Shown: positions 1 through 7,244 of the stretch, in pieces
How the letters are laid out: the number at the start of each line of letters is the position of its first letter
How positions within the stretch are numbered: the first letter of the stretch is position 1
Assembly: GCA_043783155.1 (NCBI GenBank)
Contig: JAYVZS010000032.1
Span: 1-15,665, forward strand
Reading direction: 5' to 3'
From: JAPLDA01 sp043783155
GTDB taxonomy: Bacteria; Bacteroidota; Bacteroidia; AKYH767-A; 2013-40CM-41-45
DNA length: 15,665 nt
Made by a program: the position numbers and the translations under genes
Notes under the pieces: model-generated
Databases searched by the model: none
What the model was told of the DNA's origin: nothing
Seen by the model: only the letters and a program-made list of their open reading frames with translations

Positions 1-30
1 GCGGGGAATAATTCCCATCAGATCCCGATA
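1..30. repeat. Terminal direct repeat, left copy
   Basis: The first 30 bases of the window are identical to its last 30 bases (15636-15665). The copy begins inside one hairpin (fully visible at the right end) and runs into a second one at 21-47. This is either a dispersed repeat at which the contig breaks, or the overlap of a circular piece. The sequence alone cannot decide, but no replication gene is present to favour a plasmid. Confidence 0.85.
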
Positions 31-47
31 CGCTTCGCTACGGGATC
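21..47. repeat. Inverted repeat (hairpin) in repeat DNA
   Basis: The 7-base arms GATCCCG (21-27) and CGGGATC (41-47) flank a 13-base centre. No T-run follows on either strand, so it is more likely part of an intergenic repeat than a terminator. Confidence 0.6.
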
Positions 48-59
48 AATTCGACTTAA

Positions 60-97
60 TCGTTTCAGTGCACCGCCTGCGGCGGTTTCTAAAACGA
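60..97. repeat. Inverted repeat (long hairpin) beyond the lipoprotein remnant
   Basis: The inner arms ACCGCC (72-77) and GGCGGT (81-86) close on a 3-base loop. The outer arms TCGTTT (60-65) and AAACGA (92-97) also pair. The hairpin ends six bases beyond the stop codon of the minus-strand gene at 103-431 and could block 3' decay or help end transcription. No clear T-run follows. It is GC-rich compared with the surrounding AT-rich DNA and looks like part of the same repeat cluster as the window end. Confidence 0.6.
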
Positions 98-102
98 TAA
101 TC

Positions 103-431
103 TCATTGATTTAATTGCACATGACCATAGCCGATCACATTCATTCCCAAGACGGCATCAAAGCCATGTGCATAGATGTAGTAGTTTCCAGAGAACAGGT
201 AATCACATTCACAGTTGCCTTCATTGTCAACCGTAGTCTTGAATTCGTACTTTGTTGAGTTTGTTTCCGGTCCGGCTATCGCATTTTTTTTAAGATAGGC
301 AGGCAGATAAGGATCTCCCCACCAGTGATACATGGTTCTTATTTTCAGGTAAAATTTCCCCGGACAACAACTTGTCCGCTTTCATTTTTTAATGCATTCT
401 TTTTTTTGCATGCGAAAAAAAACAGCAGCAT
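103..431 (-). pseudogene. Small lipoprotein gene, frameshifted
   Basis: The open frame at 103-333 encodes 76 residues with no signal peptide, but that frame continues upstream to a stop at 382-384. In a second frame, an ATG at 429-431 starts MLLFFFACKKKN, a short hydrophobic stretch with a lipobox-like FFAC followed by lysines, as in Bacteroidota lipoproteins. That frame reads on through KNESGQVVVRG and stops at 345-347, overlapping the frame that leads into the 76-residue part. The simplest reading is one lipoprotein split by a frameshift near 345-365, or by a sequencing error, since the 5' part is rich in A and T homopolymers. The body (TMYHWWG..., then SGNYYIYAHGFDAV) resembles the lipoprotein at 520-966, including the shared GNYYIY-x2-G-x-D core. 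Its function is unknown. Related proteins, as I remember them, sit near metal efflux genes; this is weak support. Confidence 0.5.
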
Positions 432-519
432 CCAACACGATGAGTGTGCCTTGCAACATTTTTTTATGAACGAAGAAAATGAATGAACCATTCGGAGTTT
501 GAAGTTATCGTTCAGAGTT

Positions 520-966
520 TTATTCGGTCACAGGAACATGTAATGTAATCTCACCACTTATTGTTGACGTGCTGAAAGGAATCCCGCCACTCACCCGAAA
601 CGGAAGACCGGGAGATGTTATGGTATCCAGCCCGACACCATAAATATAATAGTTGCCGCATTTTAACCCGGTGAGATGAACGTTATTCGATATAGAATCT
701 CCAACAAAAACAGCATCGTAGTTAGAAGCATGTGTACCCGGAAGATTTTGTGTATTGAATTTCACAAACACGGTATCCCTGTAATTCCGTTTGTTTACAA
801 TCAGGCTATCGTGGTGATACAGATAAGCCACCATGGTTACGTTACCGCCCGATCCTCCTGTACATACAAGCGTTGGTGTTGTTGTATCTTTGTTTTTACA
901 GGAAGTAAATCCAGCGGCGCATGTAATAAGCATGATAATGATTGCTGATTTCATTTTTTCTTTCAT
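520..966 (-). CDS. Small lipoprotein of unknown function
   Basis: The gene encodes 148 residues. The N-terminus is a lipoprotein signal (MKEKMKSAIIIMLITCAAGF then TSCKNKD), with the lipid-bearing Cys at residue 23, so the protein should be anchored in a membrane facing the periplasm or the outside. Translation may start at Met1 (966) or at Met5 (954). The mature part opens with a Gly-rich CTGGSGGN stretch. It then has a beta-rich domain with a YHHD motif, VFVKFNTQNLPG, YDAVFVGD and CGNYYIYGVGLD, and ends in a strand-like EITLHVPVTE. It shares this layout with the frameshifted gene at 103-431. The remnant of an RND metal pump lies just upstream on the same strand, so the two lipoproteins may once have belonged to that locus. 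No enzyme motif is visible. The lipoprotein call is firm and the role is unknown. Confidence 0.8.
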   Translation of the reverse strand: MKEKMKSAIIIMLITCAAGFTSCKNKDTTTPTLVCTGGSGGNVTMVAYLYHHDSLIVNKRNYRDTVFVKFNTQNLPGTHASNYDAVFVGDSISNNVHLTGLKCGNYYIYGVGLDTITSPGLPFRVSGGIPFSTSTISGEITLHVPVTE

Positions 967-985
967 CTGGTTTTGTCTTCTTCAA

Positions 986-993
986 CAAATATA
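986..993 (-). promoter_or_regulatory. Possible -7 box for the lipoprotein gene
   Basis: On the minus strand the bases read TATATTTG, a full match to the Bacteroidota -7 element TAnnTTTG, about 20 bases upstream of the start at 966. An ATTG lies 21 bases further up (1015-1018), a weak -33 element. This would let the lipoprotein gene be transcribed separately from the decayed pump fragment. Confidence 0.4.
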
Positions 994-1071
994 ATTCAAC
1001 CAAAGATAATCATTCAATCTGGGATATTATTGCCTGTTTCGCCGCTTCTTTTATGTATGGTATAGCTTACT

Positions 1072-1317
1072 TTAAAAAGGTTCAACTTTTATGGAGTAAA
1101 CTGTCCGTGCCAACGGATGAAAGAGTTTTCCTTCAATACCCGTAAGCAGAAACACAAGAAGGAAAGAAGGGATTACTACAATGGTTGAGTAAAACACACC
1201 CGGTTCAACTTGCGTAGAGGATTTCTCAATAATTTTTAATCGTTCCTTTTTATCCACGTTAGTTTTCGCAACAATCTTTTCTGAAAAAGTTGCGGAATCC
1301 CTTCCAACTGCTTTGCA
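1072..1317 (-). pseudogene. Remnant of CusA/CzcA-type RND metal efflux pump
   Basis: The frame is open from just after a stop at 1318-1320 to a stop at 1072-1074, about 80 codons. The strongest part, GVFYSTIVVIPSFLLVFLLT followed by GIEGKLFHPLART, matches the conserved transmembrane segment and following loop of heavy-metal RND pumps. In CusA that region reads VGPALFFSLLIITLSFIPIF and then TLEGQEGRLFGPLAFTKT. The preceding KKERLKIIEKSSTQVEPGV also fits the family. Complete pumps exceed 1,000 residues, so well over 90% is missing on both sides. After HPLART the sequence leaves the family pattern (VYSIKVEPF) and stops, as expected after a frameshift or deletion. A GTG at 1255-1257 could be read as a start for a 61-residue protein, but the similarity continues upstream of it. 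I read this as a dead fragment, not a functional small membrane protein. It marks the place of a former metal efflux operon. Confidence 0.7.
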
Positions 1318-1365
1318 TTAAGATGATGAAAAGATTTTGCTTACGTGATGTTGCTGTTTCTAATT

Positions 1366-2511
1366 TCATCTTTGTTGATGCTGAACGATAATTTTTTGCG
1401 TGTCAGTTATGCTGCCATTATGCAGCGTGATGAAATAAATTCCATTATTCCAGCGGGAAGTATTTATCTGAAGGTTGTCTTTTGTGAAAGGAACTTGCTG
1501 TGTAAATATTTGCTGACCTAAAATATCAGTGACGGAAATTTTTGTGTTTCCAGGAATTGCAAATTTGATATTCAGGAAATCAGAAGACGGATTAGGATAA
1601 ATTTCAATCAAAAAGTTAATAACAGGATTGTTAATCGCTAAAGGTAAAACATCAACCACATCAATGGAAACAATCGAGGACGTTAAAGCGGAACGTTGCA
1701 GCTGATGCGTAAAGCAGATGCTATCCGTGCAGCCAGTTGTATCTGAAATTGTCAGGCATATTGTATACAAGCCAGGAGATGCATAACCATGACCTGGAAA
1801 TTGAATAGTATCATAGCTGCCGTCACCCCAACTCCACAAATAATGCAAAGGAGATGTTCCTGTTGCCGTATTCACAGCCCAGTAGTGGTGTGGATGATTT
1901 GCATCGGCATGAATGGAAAAAGTTGCATGACAGGAACCGACACTTTGATGATTAGCAACATGAACGGTATCGCAGGACTGGCAATTGTTTGAGTCCGTTA
2001 CGCATACACTGTAAGCACCCGGCAATACACCAGAGAGATAATGATTATGAGAACCATTCGACCACGAAAACAAATAAGGAGCCGTTCCATTAGAAATGGA
2101 AAGAGAGATGGAGCCATCGGCACAGGTTCCGCAACTTGCATTGGTGGCATTTGCAGAAACATTCAAATGACAATGATGTGTTCCTATAACGATCACTGAA
2201 TCACAGAAGGTATTACAGGCATGACCACTGTCGTATACAGTGAGGCAAACCCAGTAGATTCCGGGAGCAGCATAAAAATTAGAAGGGTTCATCAGGTGAG
2301 AATTATTCCCGTCTCCAAAATGCCAGTAATAGGCCGGGGTTCCCATGCCTGCAGTGGTATTGACAAAATCAATTGTATTGTTTGCTGATTGCTGCCAGGT
2401 AAACCCGGCCTGGCATGAAGCATAACTTTTAGTATTACTACAAAAAGCAAATGAGAAAAAAAGTAAAGTCAGGACAATGTTTAATCTGCCGTATAACTGT
2501 TTAGTTTTCAT
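1366..2511 (-). CDS. Secreted PKD-SprB-PKD protein with T9SS tail
   Basis: The protein has 381 residues and is probably exported and attached to the cell surface. A hydrophobic signal sequence lies at about residues 10-28. A PKD domain follows at about 35-110 (YYWHFGDGNN is the typical W-x-F-G-D-G motif). A SprB-like repeat of the gliding-adhesin type is at about 115-186 (SNGTAPYLFSWSNG, LPGAYSVCVTDSN). A second PKD domain spans about 193-268 (YLWSWGDGSYD, GLYTICLTISD). The T9SS type A sorting domain starts at about 302 (IYPNPSSDFLNIKF) and ends in TQKIIVQ. The modules contain many Cys pairs and His clusters (THHCH 111-115, HPHHY 206-210). The gene is the last of a five-gene minus-strand run, 17 bases after the beta-propeller gene. 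No catalytic motif is visible, so an adhesive or scaffold role is the natural guess. The domain assignment is good; the specific ligand is unknown. Confidence 0.9.
   Translation of the reverse strand: MKTKQLYGRLNIVLTLLFFSFAFCSNTKSYASCQAGFTWQQSANNTIDFVNTTAGMGTPAYYWHFGDGNNSHLMNPSNFYAAPGIYWVCLTVYDSGHACNTFCDSVIVIGTHHCHLNVSANATNASCGTCADGSISLSISNGTAPYLFSWSNGSHNHYLSGVLPGAYSVCVTDSNNCQSCDTVHVANHQSVGSCHATFSIHADANHPHHYWAVNTATGTSPLHYLWSWGDGSYDTIQFPGHGYASPGLYTICLTISDTTGCTDSICFTHQLQRSALTSSIVSIDVVDVLPLAINNPVINFLIEIYPNPSSDFLNIKFAIPGNTKISVTDILGQQIFTQQVPFTKDNLQINTSRWNNGIYFITLHNGSITDTQKIIVQHQQR
1514..1544. repeat. Conserved DNA block inside T9SS tail, copy 1
   Basis: These 31 bases match 4948-4978 with one mismatch. 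Both lie in the segment encoding the SVTDILG motif of the T9SS sorting domain. Such agreement at DNA level exceeds what the amino-acid motif needs and suggests recent duplication or gene conversion between the tails. Confidence 0.7.
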
Positions 2512-2528
2512 TTTGAATTTGCTTTAAA

Positions 2529-4787
2529 TTAATTTTTGTTGATAATAATTTTTTGTGTGCTGGTTATTTTTCCTGATTGGAGTGTGATAAAATAAATTCC
2601 CGTGTTCAATTCCGAAGTATTTAACTGAAAGTTGTTCTGCGTACCGGAAATTTTTTGTGAAATAACTTCCTGCCCCAAAATATCGCTCACCGAGACTACT
2701 GTATTCAGGGGCGTTGTCAGATGAACGGTGAGGAAATCATTTGCCGGATTTGGAAAAACATTGAAGTAAGGAGTGGTATTTGTTTCCGCAATCCCCACAC
2801 TAATTGACCCGACGTTGATATTGTCCAAATACAAATTGTTTCCGTAGTCGCTGATGGTTGTGAACATTAACATGACTTCACTTTGTCCTGCATACGAACC
2901 AAGGCTTACCGAATCTGTTCTCCACTGCGAACTTGTTGGTGTAAAAGCAGCAGTTGTAACCGGAGCCGTCATTAATGTGGTTCCTGCTTTGTCATACACT
3001 TGCGTCCAGGTAACTCCGCAATCGGCTGAAGCAACTATTTTCAATTCGTCATTATCAGTTCCGGTGTATTGTGCATAGGCAACATCAAATCGTAAATAAG
3101 TATTCGAGAGAGCTGTACTGAAATTAAGACGAGGGGACATCAAATAATCTTTCTGCCCGATGATAATCATAGGTCCCGAATAGTTATTCATCTGCATCGA
3201 ACCTATTCCTATTCCGAAGCTACTCGCTGCGGAGTGGCTCATGAAATTATTTTTGTTGAAATGAACATAATTCCAATTTGCAGGAGGAAAAACAATTGCA
3301 CTAAAATCTTCGGTAAAAGGCAAGTTTTGAGCAGGAGAAAAAGTCCGGAAAGAACCCTTCATTGTATTATTCAAATCAACATCATCTGTTACATTGTTTA
3401 CAGTAATAATGCTTACAGAAAGACGATGACTTCCATTTCCTACCGGAGCAGAAGGTAAAACAACAGAAGCAGTACTATTTGTAGTAAGCGTTCCATTCCA
3501 TGTATAAGAAACGGGGAAATTTCCGCCATCCACAGTGTATTGCAAATCAAGAGTTGTAATCGTGCTGCTGCCGTTGTTTGCAATTGTTATTGTGGGAGTA
3601 ATGTTCCCATCACAAACATCAAATCCAGTTGAATAATAACTTGCTAAATCATCTTCGACCAATGGAGATGTGATACCGGTTATTGATGCATCCAGCATCG
3701 GCAAAGCAGCATCCAGGCGATATATTTTATTTTCCGTTTTGTTGACGCACCAGATATGTCCATCGGGACCCACTTTAACTCCCATTATTCCCGGATGCCC
3801 GGTGACTATTGTATCAAGAATAGAAACTACACCTGTCGTGTTGTAAAGATAAATGTCCCCTGTTGTATAGTCTGATACAATTAATCTTCCATTGTAATAA
3901 TCAATTCCACAAGGTTGGGTGCTTAAGGAATCTAATGTTTCGACTGTTGCTCCCAAATAATTGTAATATCCTGCCAATGGTTCACTTCCTGATGTGGGTG
4001 CAGTAAGATTACCGGAAAATGTTCCGCTGTTAATATTCATCCGCTTAATTTTTTTACTGCCTCCATCAATGAAATAAAGCCAATGATTTGGTTTGTCCAG
4101 AACGAGATGGCTTGGAACCTGGGGAACACGGCTTACTGTAACATCTGAGTAACGATATATTTTTCCGGCTGAGTGATTATCGTAACCAGGTCCATGGTCG
4201 TTTACAAAATCATATTTACAAATGTTTCCGTTGTAACCATCCATCACCCAATAAGCTAAAAGTGTGTCGTGGGCAATACCCATGGAGAATGGGCTTTGAT
4301 GCAGCATATCAATATGACTTCCGAGTGGATAGTTGGTTGACCAGGCACCTTGCCACACCCTTGCAAAAATGGATGTATCTGAAAGCCAAAGCGAGGGTCC
4401 CATGAACGTGGGTGAACTTGTGTTCGTGTTTTGAATTTCAGACACAGCACCGAATTCGCCATTCTCACTGAACGCAATTGCACTCGGATAAAAGAAGAAG
4501 TGATCTGCATGCGAGTCATGTCGAAGCTGATTTGTCTGATTCGGCAAACCTGCATTGAAGAAAATGTCCATCGTTCCGCCTGCCGTGTTCCCATATTGAC
4601 AAACCCACAACTCATTCGAGTTTGGTTTAAAATCTAAATCCCGTGGCTGGTTCAATTGATTGGTGCTTGTTCCAATCGTAGTAAGTGTGACCGGGTTACC
4701 TATATATGAATCAAGGTAATTGGTTTGTGCTTTGGAAATTGCAACAGCAAACATCAAAGCGCAGATAGTGTAGAAGAATTTTTTCAT
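2529..4787 (-). CDS. Secreted beta-propeller and jelly-roll protein with T9SS tail
   Basis: The protein has 752 residues. A signal peptide (residues 1-20, ending ISKA|Q) is followed by a propeller-like region at about 45-360. Its repeated blades carry NHL/SMP-30-type phrases such as LDFKPNSNELWVCQYGN, VLDKPNHWLYFIDGG, GIDYYNGRLIVSDYTTGDIY and VKVGPDGHIWCVNKTENKIY. An Ig-like or CARDB-like stretch follows at about 365-480. A jelly-roll domain of the MAM or cleaved-adhesin kind is at about 488-660 (FTEDFS, ending LYLDNINV). The T9SS sorting domain starts at about 676 (FNVFPNPANDFLTVHL) and ends in TQKIIINKN. The first blades are rich in histidine (HDSHADH 90-96), which could bind metal. The gene lies 18 bases after the multicopper oxidase gene and is very likely co-transcribed with it. 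No enzymatic residues can be named with confidence. It may bind a substrate or partner of the oxidase, which is an inference from position only. Confidence 0.85.
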   Translation of the reverse strand: MKKFFYTICALMFAVAISKAQTNYLDSYIGNPVTLTTIGTSTNQLNQPRDLDFKPNSNELWVCQYGNTAGGTMDIFFNAGLPNQTNQLRHDSHADHFFFYPSAIAFSENGEFGAVSEIQNTNTSSPTFMGPSLWLSDTSIFARVWQGAWSTNYPLGSHIDMLHQSPFSMGIAHDTLLAYWVMDGYNGNICKYDFVNDHGPGYDNHSAGKIYRYSDVTVSRVPQVPSHLVLDKPNHWLYFIDGGSKKIKRMNINSGTFSGNLTAPTSGSEPLAGYYNYLGATVETLDSLSTQPCGIDYYNGRLIVSDYTTGDIYLYNTTGVVSILDTIVTGHPGIMGVKVGPDGHIWCVNKTENKIYRLDAALPMLDASITGITSPLVEDDLASYYSTGFDVCDGNITPTITIANNGSSTITTLDLQYTVDGGNFPVSYTWNGTLTTNSTASVVLPSAPVGNGSHRLSVSIITVNNVTDDVDLNNTMKGSFRTFSPAQNLPFTEDFSAIVFPPANWNYVHFNKNNFMSHSAASSFGIGIGSMQMNNYSGPMIIIGQKDYLMSPRLNFSTALSNTYLRFDVAYAQYTGTDNDELKIVASADCGVTWTQVYDKAGTTLMTAPVTTAAFTPTSSQWRTDSVSLGSYAGQSEVMLMFTTISDYGNNLYLDNINVGSISVGIAETNTTPYFNVFPNPANDFLTVHLTTPLNTVVSVSDILGQEVISQKISGTQNNFQLNTSELNTGIYFITLQSGKITSTQKIIINKN

Positions 4788-4805
4788 TATTTCGTGGTGT
4801 TTAAA

Positions 4806-6539
4806 TTAATTATGATTGATGATAATTTTGTGTGTACTTGTTCCTTTTATATTTTGACCCGTTATAAAATAAATTCCATTACTCCATTCGGATGTGTTTA
4901 GTTGAATGTTGTTTTGCAGAGATGGAATATTAAGTGAAACTATTTGATGACCTAAAATATCAGTGACAGAAATTTTTGATATGTCGACTGATACAAACTG
5001 AATGTTCAGGAAATTGGAAGCAGGATCAGGATAAAAGAAAAACAAATTTTGCAAATCGATGTGTTCATTTATGCCTGTTGTTGTTGAATCAATAACGCGA
5101 AAACTTCCCATCATTCCGTCGTCTTCGTGATGAAGTAAATGACAATGATACATATAAGGTACACTATCGTCTGCAAAATCTTCAAACTTTGTGATGAATT
5201 CAACATACTGATTCGGCAACACGAGTACTACATCTTTCTTTCCTTTCTCATAATTTGGAACGGCCCCGCCATTTACATTCAATAGGTAAAAGTGCATATC
5301 ATGAATATGAAATGGGTGTGCAATACCTGTGTTATTAGTGATTCTCCACTTCTCCGTATTGTTAAGGTAGGTCGTTACGTTGATAACACCCATGTCGAAA
5401 TGAGCTCCGTTAATATTGAATGGACCGGCGACCTGGTCTTGGGGACTCATCATGCTATCAGGTTGCAGATTAAAATTTCTTGAAACTGTATAACCTGTCC
5501 ATGGAGTGTTTGTAGTAAGCGTTGTTGGCAAAATTGTAACTGGGTTTACCGATTGAGCAACTACATTTATTTGGAGTATTCCGAAATCTGCTCCGTTCAG
5601 AGGATTCAGGTTGTAGTCAGGAATCGTCCCGCCCATCATTCCTGAAACAGTTGCTGCGCCATAAATTCCACTCGGCATCTCTGAACTGAAACTGATTAAA
5701 TGAATTGTTTGTCCGGACATGCCTTGCAAATCCAAAAGTATTTCTGCTCTCTCTCCTGGGCTCAGTCGGATTCTTGTCAATGTGATTGCACTGTCAAGCA
5801 AACCTCCATCTGTTGCAATCATTTTGAAGGATTTGTTGGATGTAAAACCGAAATTGTAGGTTCGCATGGATGATCCATTCAGTAATCTCAAACGGATTAC
5901 CTGTGCAGGTGCGTCCAGGAAAGAATGCATGGTGCCATTTACACACACAGCAGTGTCTTCTTCAGTAGAAACTGCAATTTGATTTAAGACATCAAAGGCC
6001 TTTGACTGCACGATGATTGGAAAATCATCAACACCGTACGTTCTGGGTAAAGTAAGTATCGCTTCAGCGCTATCTTTTACGATAATCATTCCTGCAATAC
6101 CTTTTGAAACATGTAAATCAGTCTTACCGGCGCCGTGTGGATGATACCAAAATGTTCCTGCACCGTTCAATATTTGAAAATGCGGACTCCATGTGCCGCC
6201 TTGGTTAATGACACGATGAGGACCACCATCATCCATTGAAGGCACATGCAAACCGTGCCAATGAATGGTCGTCGAATTTCCATTGCCGGTTAAATTGTTC
6301 GTGACATTCATCGTTACCCAATCCCATTTATTCACAATGAGGGTTGGAGCGAGTAAAGCTCCATTAATACCATACGTTGGTGTATTGATTCCGGCATAAA
6401 ACTGCGTCATTCCGTTTTGAATGTTGAGATTGAATGTTGTGCCCATTATTGCCGGCGGAACGAAAAGAGGATTTTGTGCAAATAATATTTTGCTCAAAAA
6501 CATTCCGAACAGAATGAGAATATACTTTTTCATTTGCAT
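4806..6539 (-). CDS. Secreted multicopper oxidase with T9SS tail
   Basis: The protein has 577 residues. It is a cupredoxin-fold oxidase that should couple one-electron oxidation of a substrate to reduction of O2 to water. All four copper-binding signatures are present and intact: HWHG (93-96), WYHPHG (131-136), HPFHIH (408-413), and HCHLLHH with GM (465-476, axial Met476). Hence the type 1 copper and the trinuclear centre should both form. A signal peptide ends at about 21 (LFAQ). Met3 (6533) is an equally likely start. Three cupredoxin domains span about 25-485, and a T9SS sorting domain follows from about 500 (FFYPDPASNFLNIQF, variant FYPDP for FPNP, ending STHKIIINHN). This predicts secretion across the outer membrane, unlike periplasmic CueO. 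Two Met pairs (301-302, 363-364) might help bind Cu(I). The gene sits in the middle of the five-gene run, with metal-related neighbours on both sides. The substrate (Cu(I), Fe(II), Mn(II), phenols or bilirubin-like compounds) cannot be told from sequence. Confidence 0.95.
   Translation of the reverse strand: MQMKKYILILFGMFLSKILFAQNPLFVPPAIMGTTFNLNIQNGMTQFYAGINTPTYGINGALLAPTLIVNKWDWVTMNVTNNLTGNGNSTTIHWHGLHVPSMDDGGPHRVINQGGTWSPHFQILNGAGTFWYHPHGAGKTDLHVSKGIAGMIIVKDSAEAILTLPRTYGVDDFPIIVQSKAFDVLNQIAVSTEEDTAVCVNGTMHSFLDAPAQVIRLRLLNGSSMRTYNFGFTSNKSFKMIATDGGLLDSAITLTRIRLSPGERAEILLDLQGMSGQTIHLISFSSEMPSGIYGAATVSGMMGGTIPDYNLNPLNGADFGILQINVVAQSVNPVTILPTTLTTNTPWTGYTVSRNFNLQPDSMMSPQDQVAGPFNINGAHFDMGVINVTTYLNNTEKWRITNNTGIAHPFHIHDMHFYLLNVNGGAVPNYEKGKKDVVLVLPNQYVEFITKFEDFADDSVPYMYHCHLLHHEDDGMMGSFRVIDSTTTGINEHIDLQNLFFFYPDPASNFLNIQFVSVDISKISVTDILGHQIVSLNIPSLQNNIQLNTSEWSNGIYFITGQNIKGTSTHKIIINHN
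4948..4978. repeat. Conserved DNA block inside T9SS tail, copy 2
   Basis: Partner of 1514-1544: 31 bases with one mismatch, at the same place in the T9SS tail (SVTDILG) of the multicopper oxidase. Confidence 0.7.
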
Positions 6540-6544
6540 GTCAA

Positions 6545-7243
6545 TTAACGCTGAATTAGAATTTGCCTGGTATAGCTAATTTTGTTCTTGTCTGTAATTA
6601 AAAAATGGTAAACGCCACTTGGAACATTTTCAACTGAAACAATATTTGAATTTGTTTTTGAACTTCCAGTCAAAACTCCTTTTCCTGATACATCCGAGAT
6701 CAAAAACTGAAAACCAGATTGCAGATTTGAGCTGATCTGAATGTTGTTGTCTGATGGATTTGGGAAAATACTAAAAGTGGTTTTGGCTCCTATATCGTTG
6801 ATCCCTGTTGAACCGTTGGCGGTAATAATCCAGGTAAGTGTATCTTTTTGCAAGGGTGTGCTTTCTTCCCAAACAACATACTGAATAAATGCCGTTCCAA
6901 GAATAGTTCCGGGATCAACACCAATTGACATCAAACCAAAATCACCATTAAAAACTGTGTCCATTGTTCCGGTTACCGGGAATCCTGTGTAACAATGCCC
7001 CGCATCACATAAGTTAGCTGTCCAACCCGCAGGAACGGATAACAAGACCTGTTGCCAACTAAAAATTAAGGCATTTGTTGTAAGGTTATTTTCCTGAATG
7101 GTAAAATGATTAAAATCGTTGAACGGTGCAACAGCAACAACACTATCATTGGGCGTGATGTTGTAGTTCTGTGCGTATAAAGTATCGGCAGCCACCAATG
7201 AAATGGCAGCTACCAATACTGAGAATTTTGAAATCTGAAACAT
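6545..7243 (-). CDS. Secreted protein of unknown function with T9SS tail
   Basis: The protein has 232 residues. A signal sequence ends at about 25 (LYAQ). A beta-rich domain spans about 28-143, and a T9SS sorting domain follows from about 157 (FSIFPNPSDNNIQI, ending TRQILIQR). The central domain has a distinctive segment, SVPAGWTANLCDAGHCY, with Cys79 and Cys84 spaced CDAGHC. These two residues could form a disulfide or, with the nearby His83, bind metal. The ATG is one base after the stop of the thioredoxin-like gene (TAAcATG), so translation is probably coupled. The oxidase gene starts five bases after this gene ends. Placed between a thioredoxin-fold protein and a multicopper oxidase, it may be a client or partner in redox or copper transfer. 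This is inference; I know no named family for it. Confidence 0.85.
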   Translation of the reverse strand: MFQISKFSVLVAAISLVAADTLYAQNYNITPNDSVVAVAPFNDFNHFTIQENNLTTNALIFSWQQVLLSVPAGWTANLCDAGHCYTGFPVTGTMDTVFNGDFGLMSIGVDPGTILGTAFIQYVVWEESTPLQKDTLTWIITANGSTGINDIGAKTTFSIFPNPSDNNIQISSNLQSGFQFLISDVSGKGVLTGSSKTNSNIVSVENVPSGVYHFLITDKNKISYTRQILIQR

Positions 7244-7244
7244 G

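Noticed and set aside
490..535. Similar words on the minus strand (AACTCTGAACGAT and AACTCCGAATGGT)
   Set aside because: Short and imperfect; no spacer-repeat pattern, so neither a CRISPR nor a convincing repeat.
942..1145. 67-codon plus-strand frame
   Set aside because: It covers the promoter region of the lipoprotein gene and the antisense of the pump remnant. The RND-like signal is on the minus strand only.
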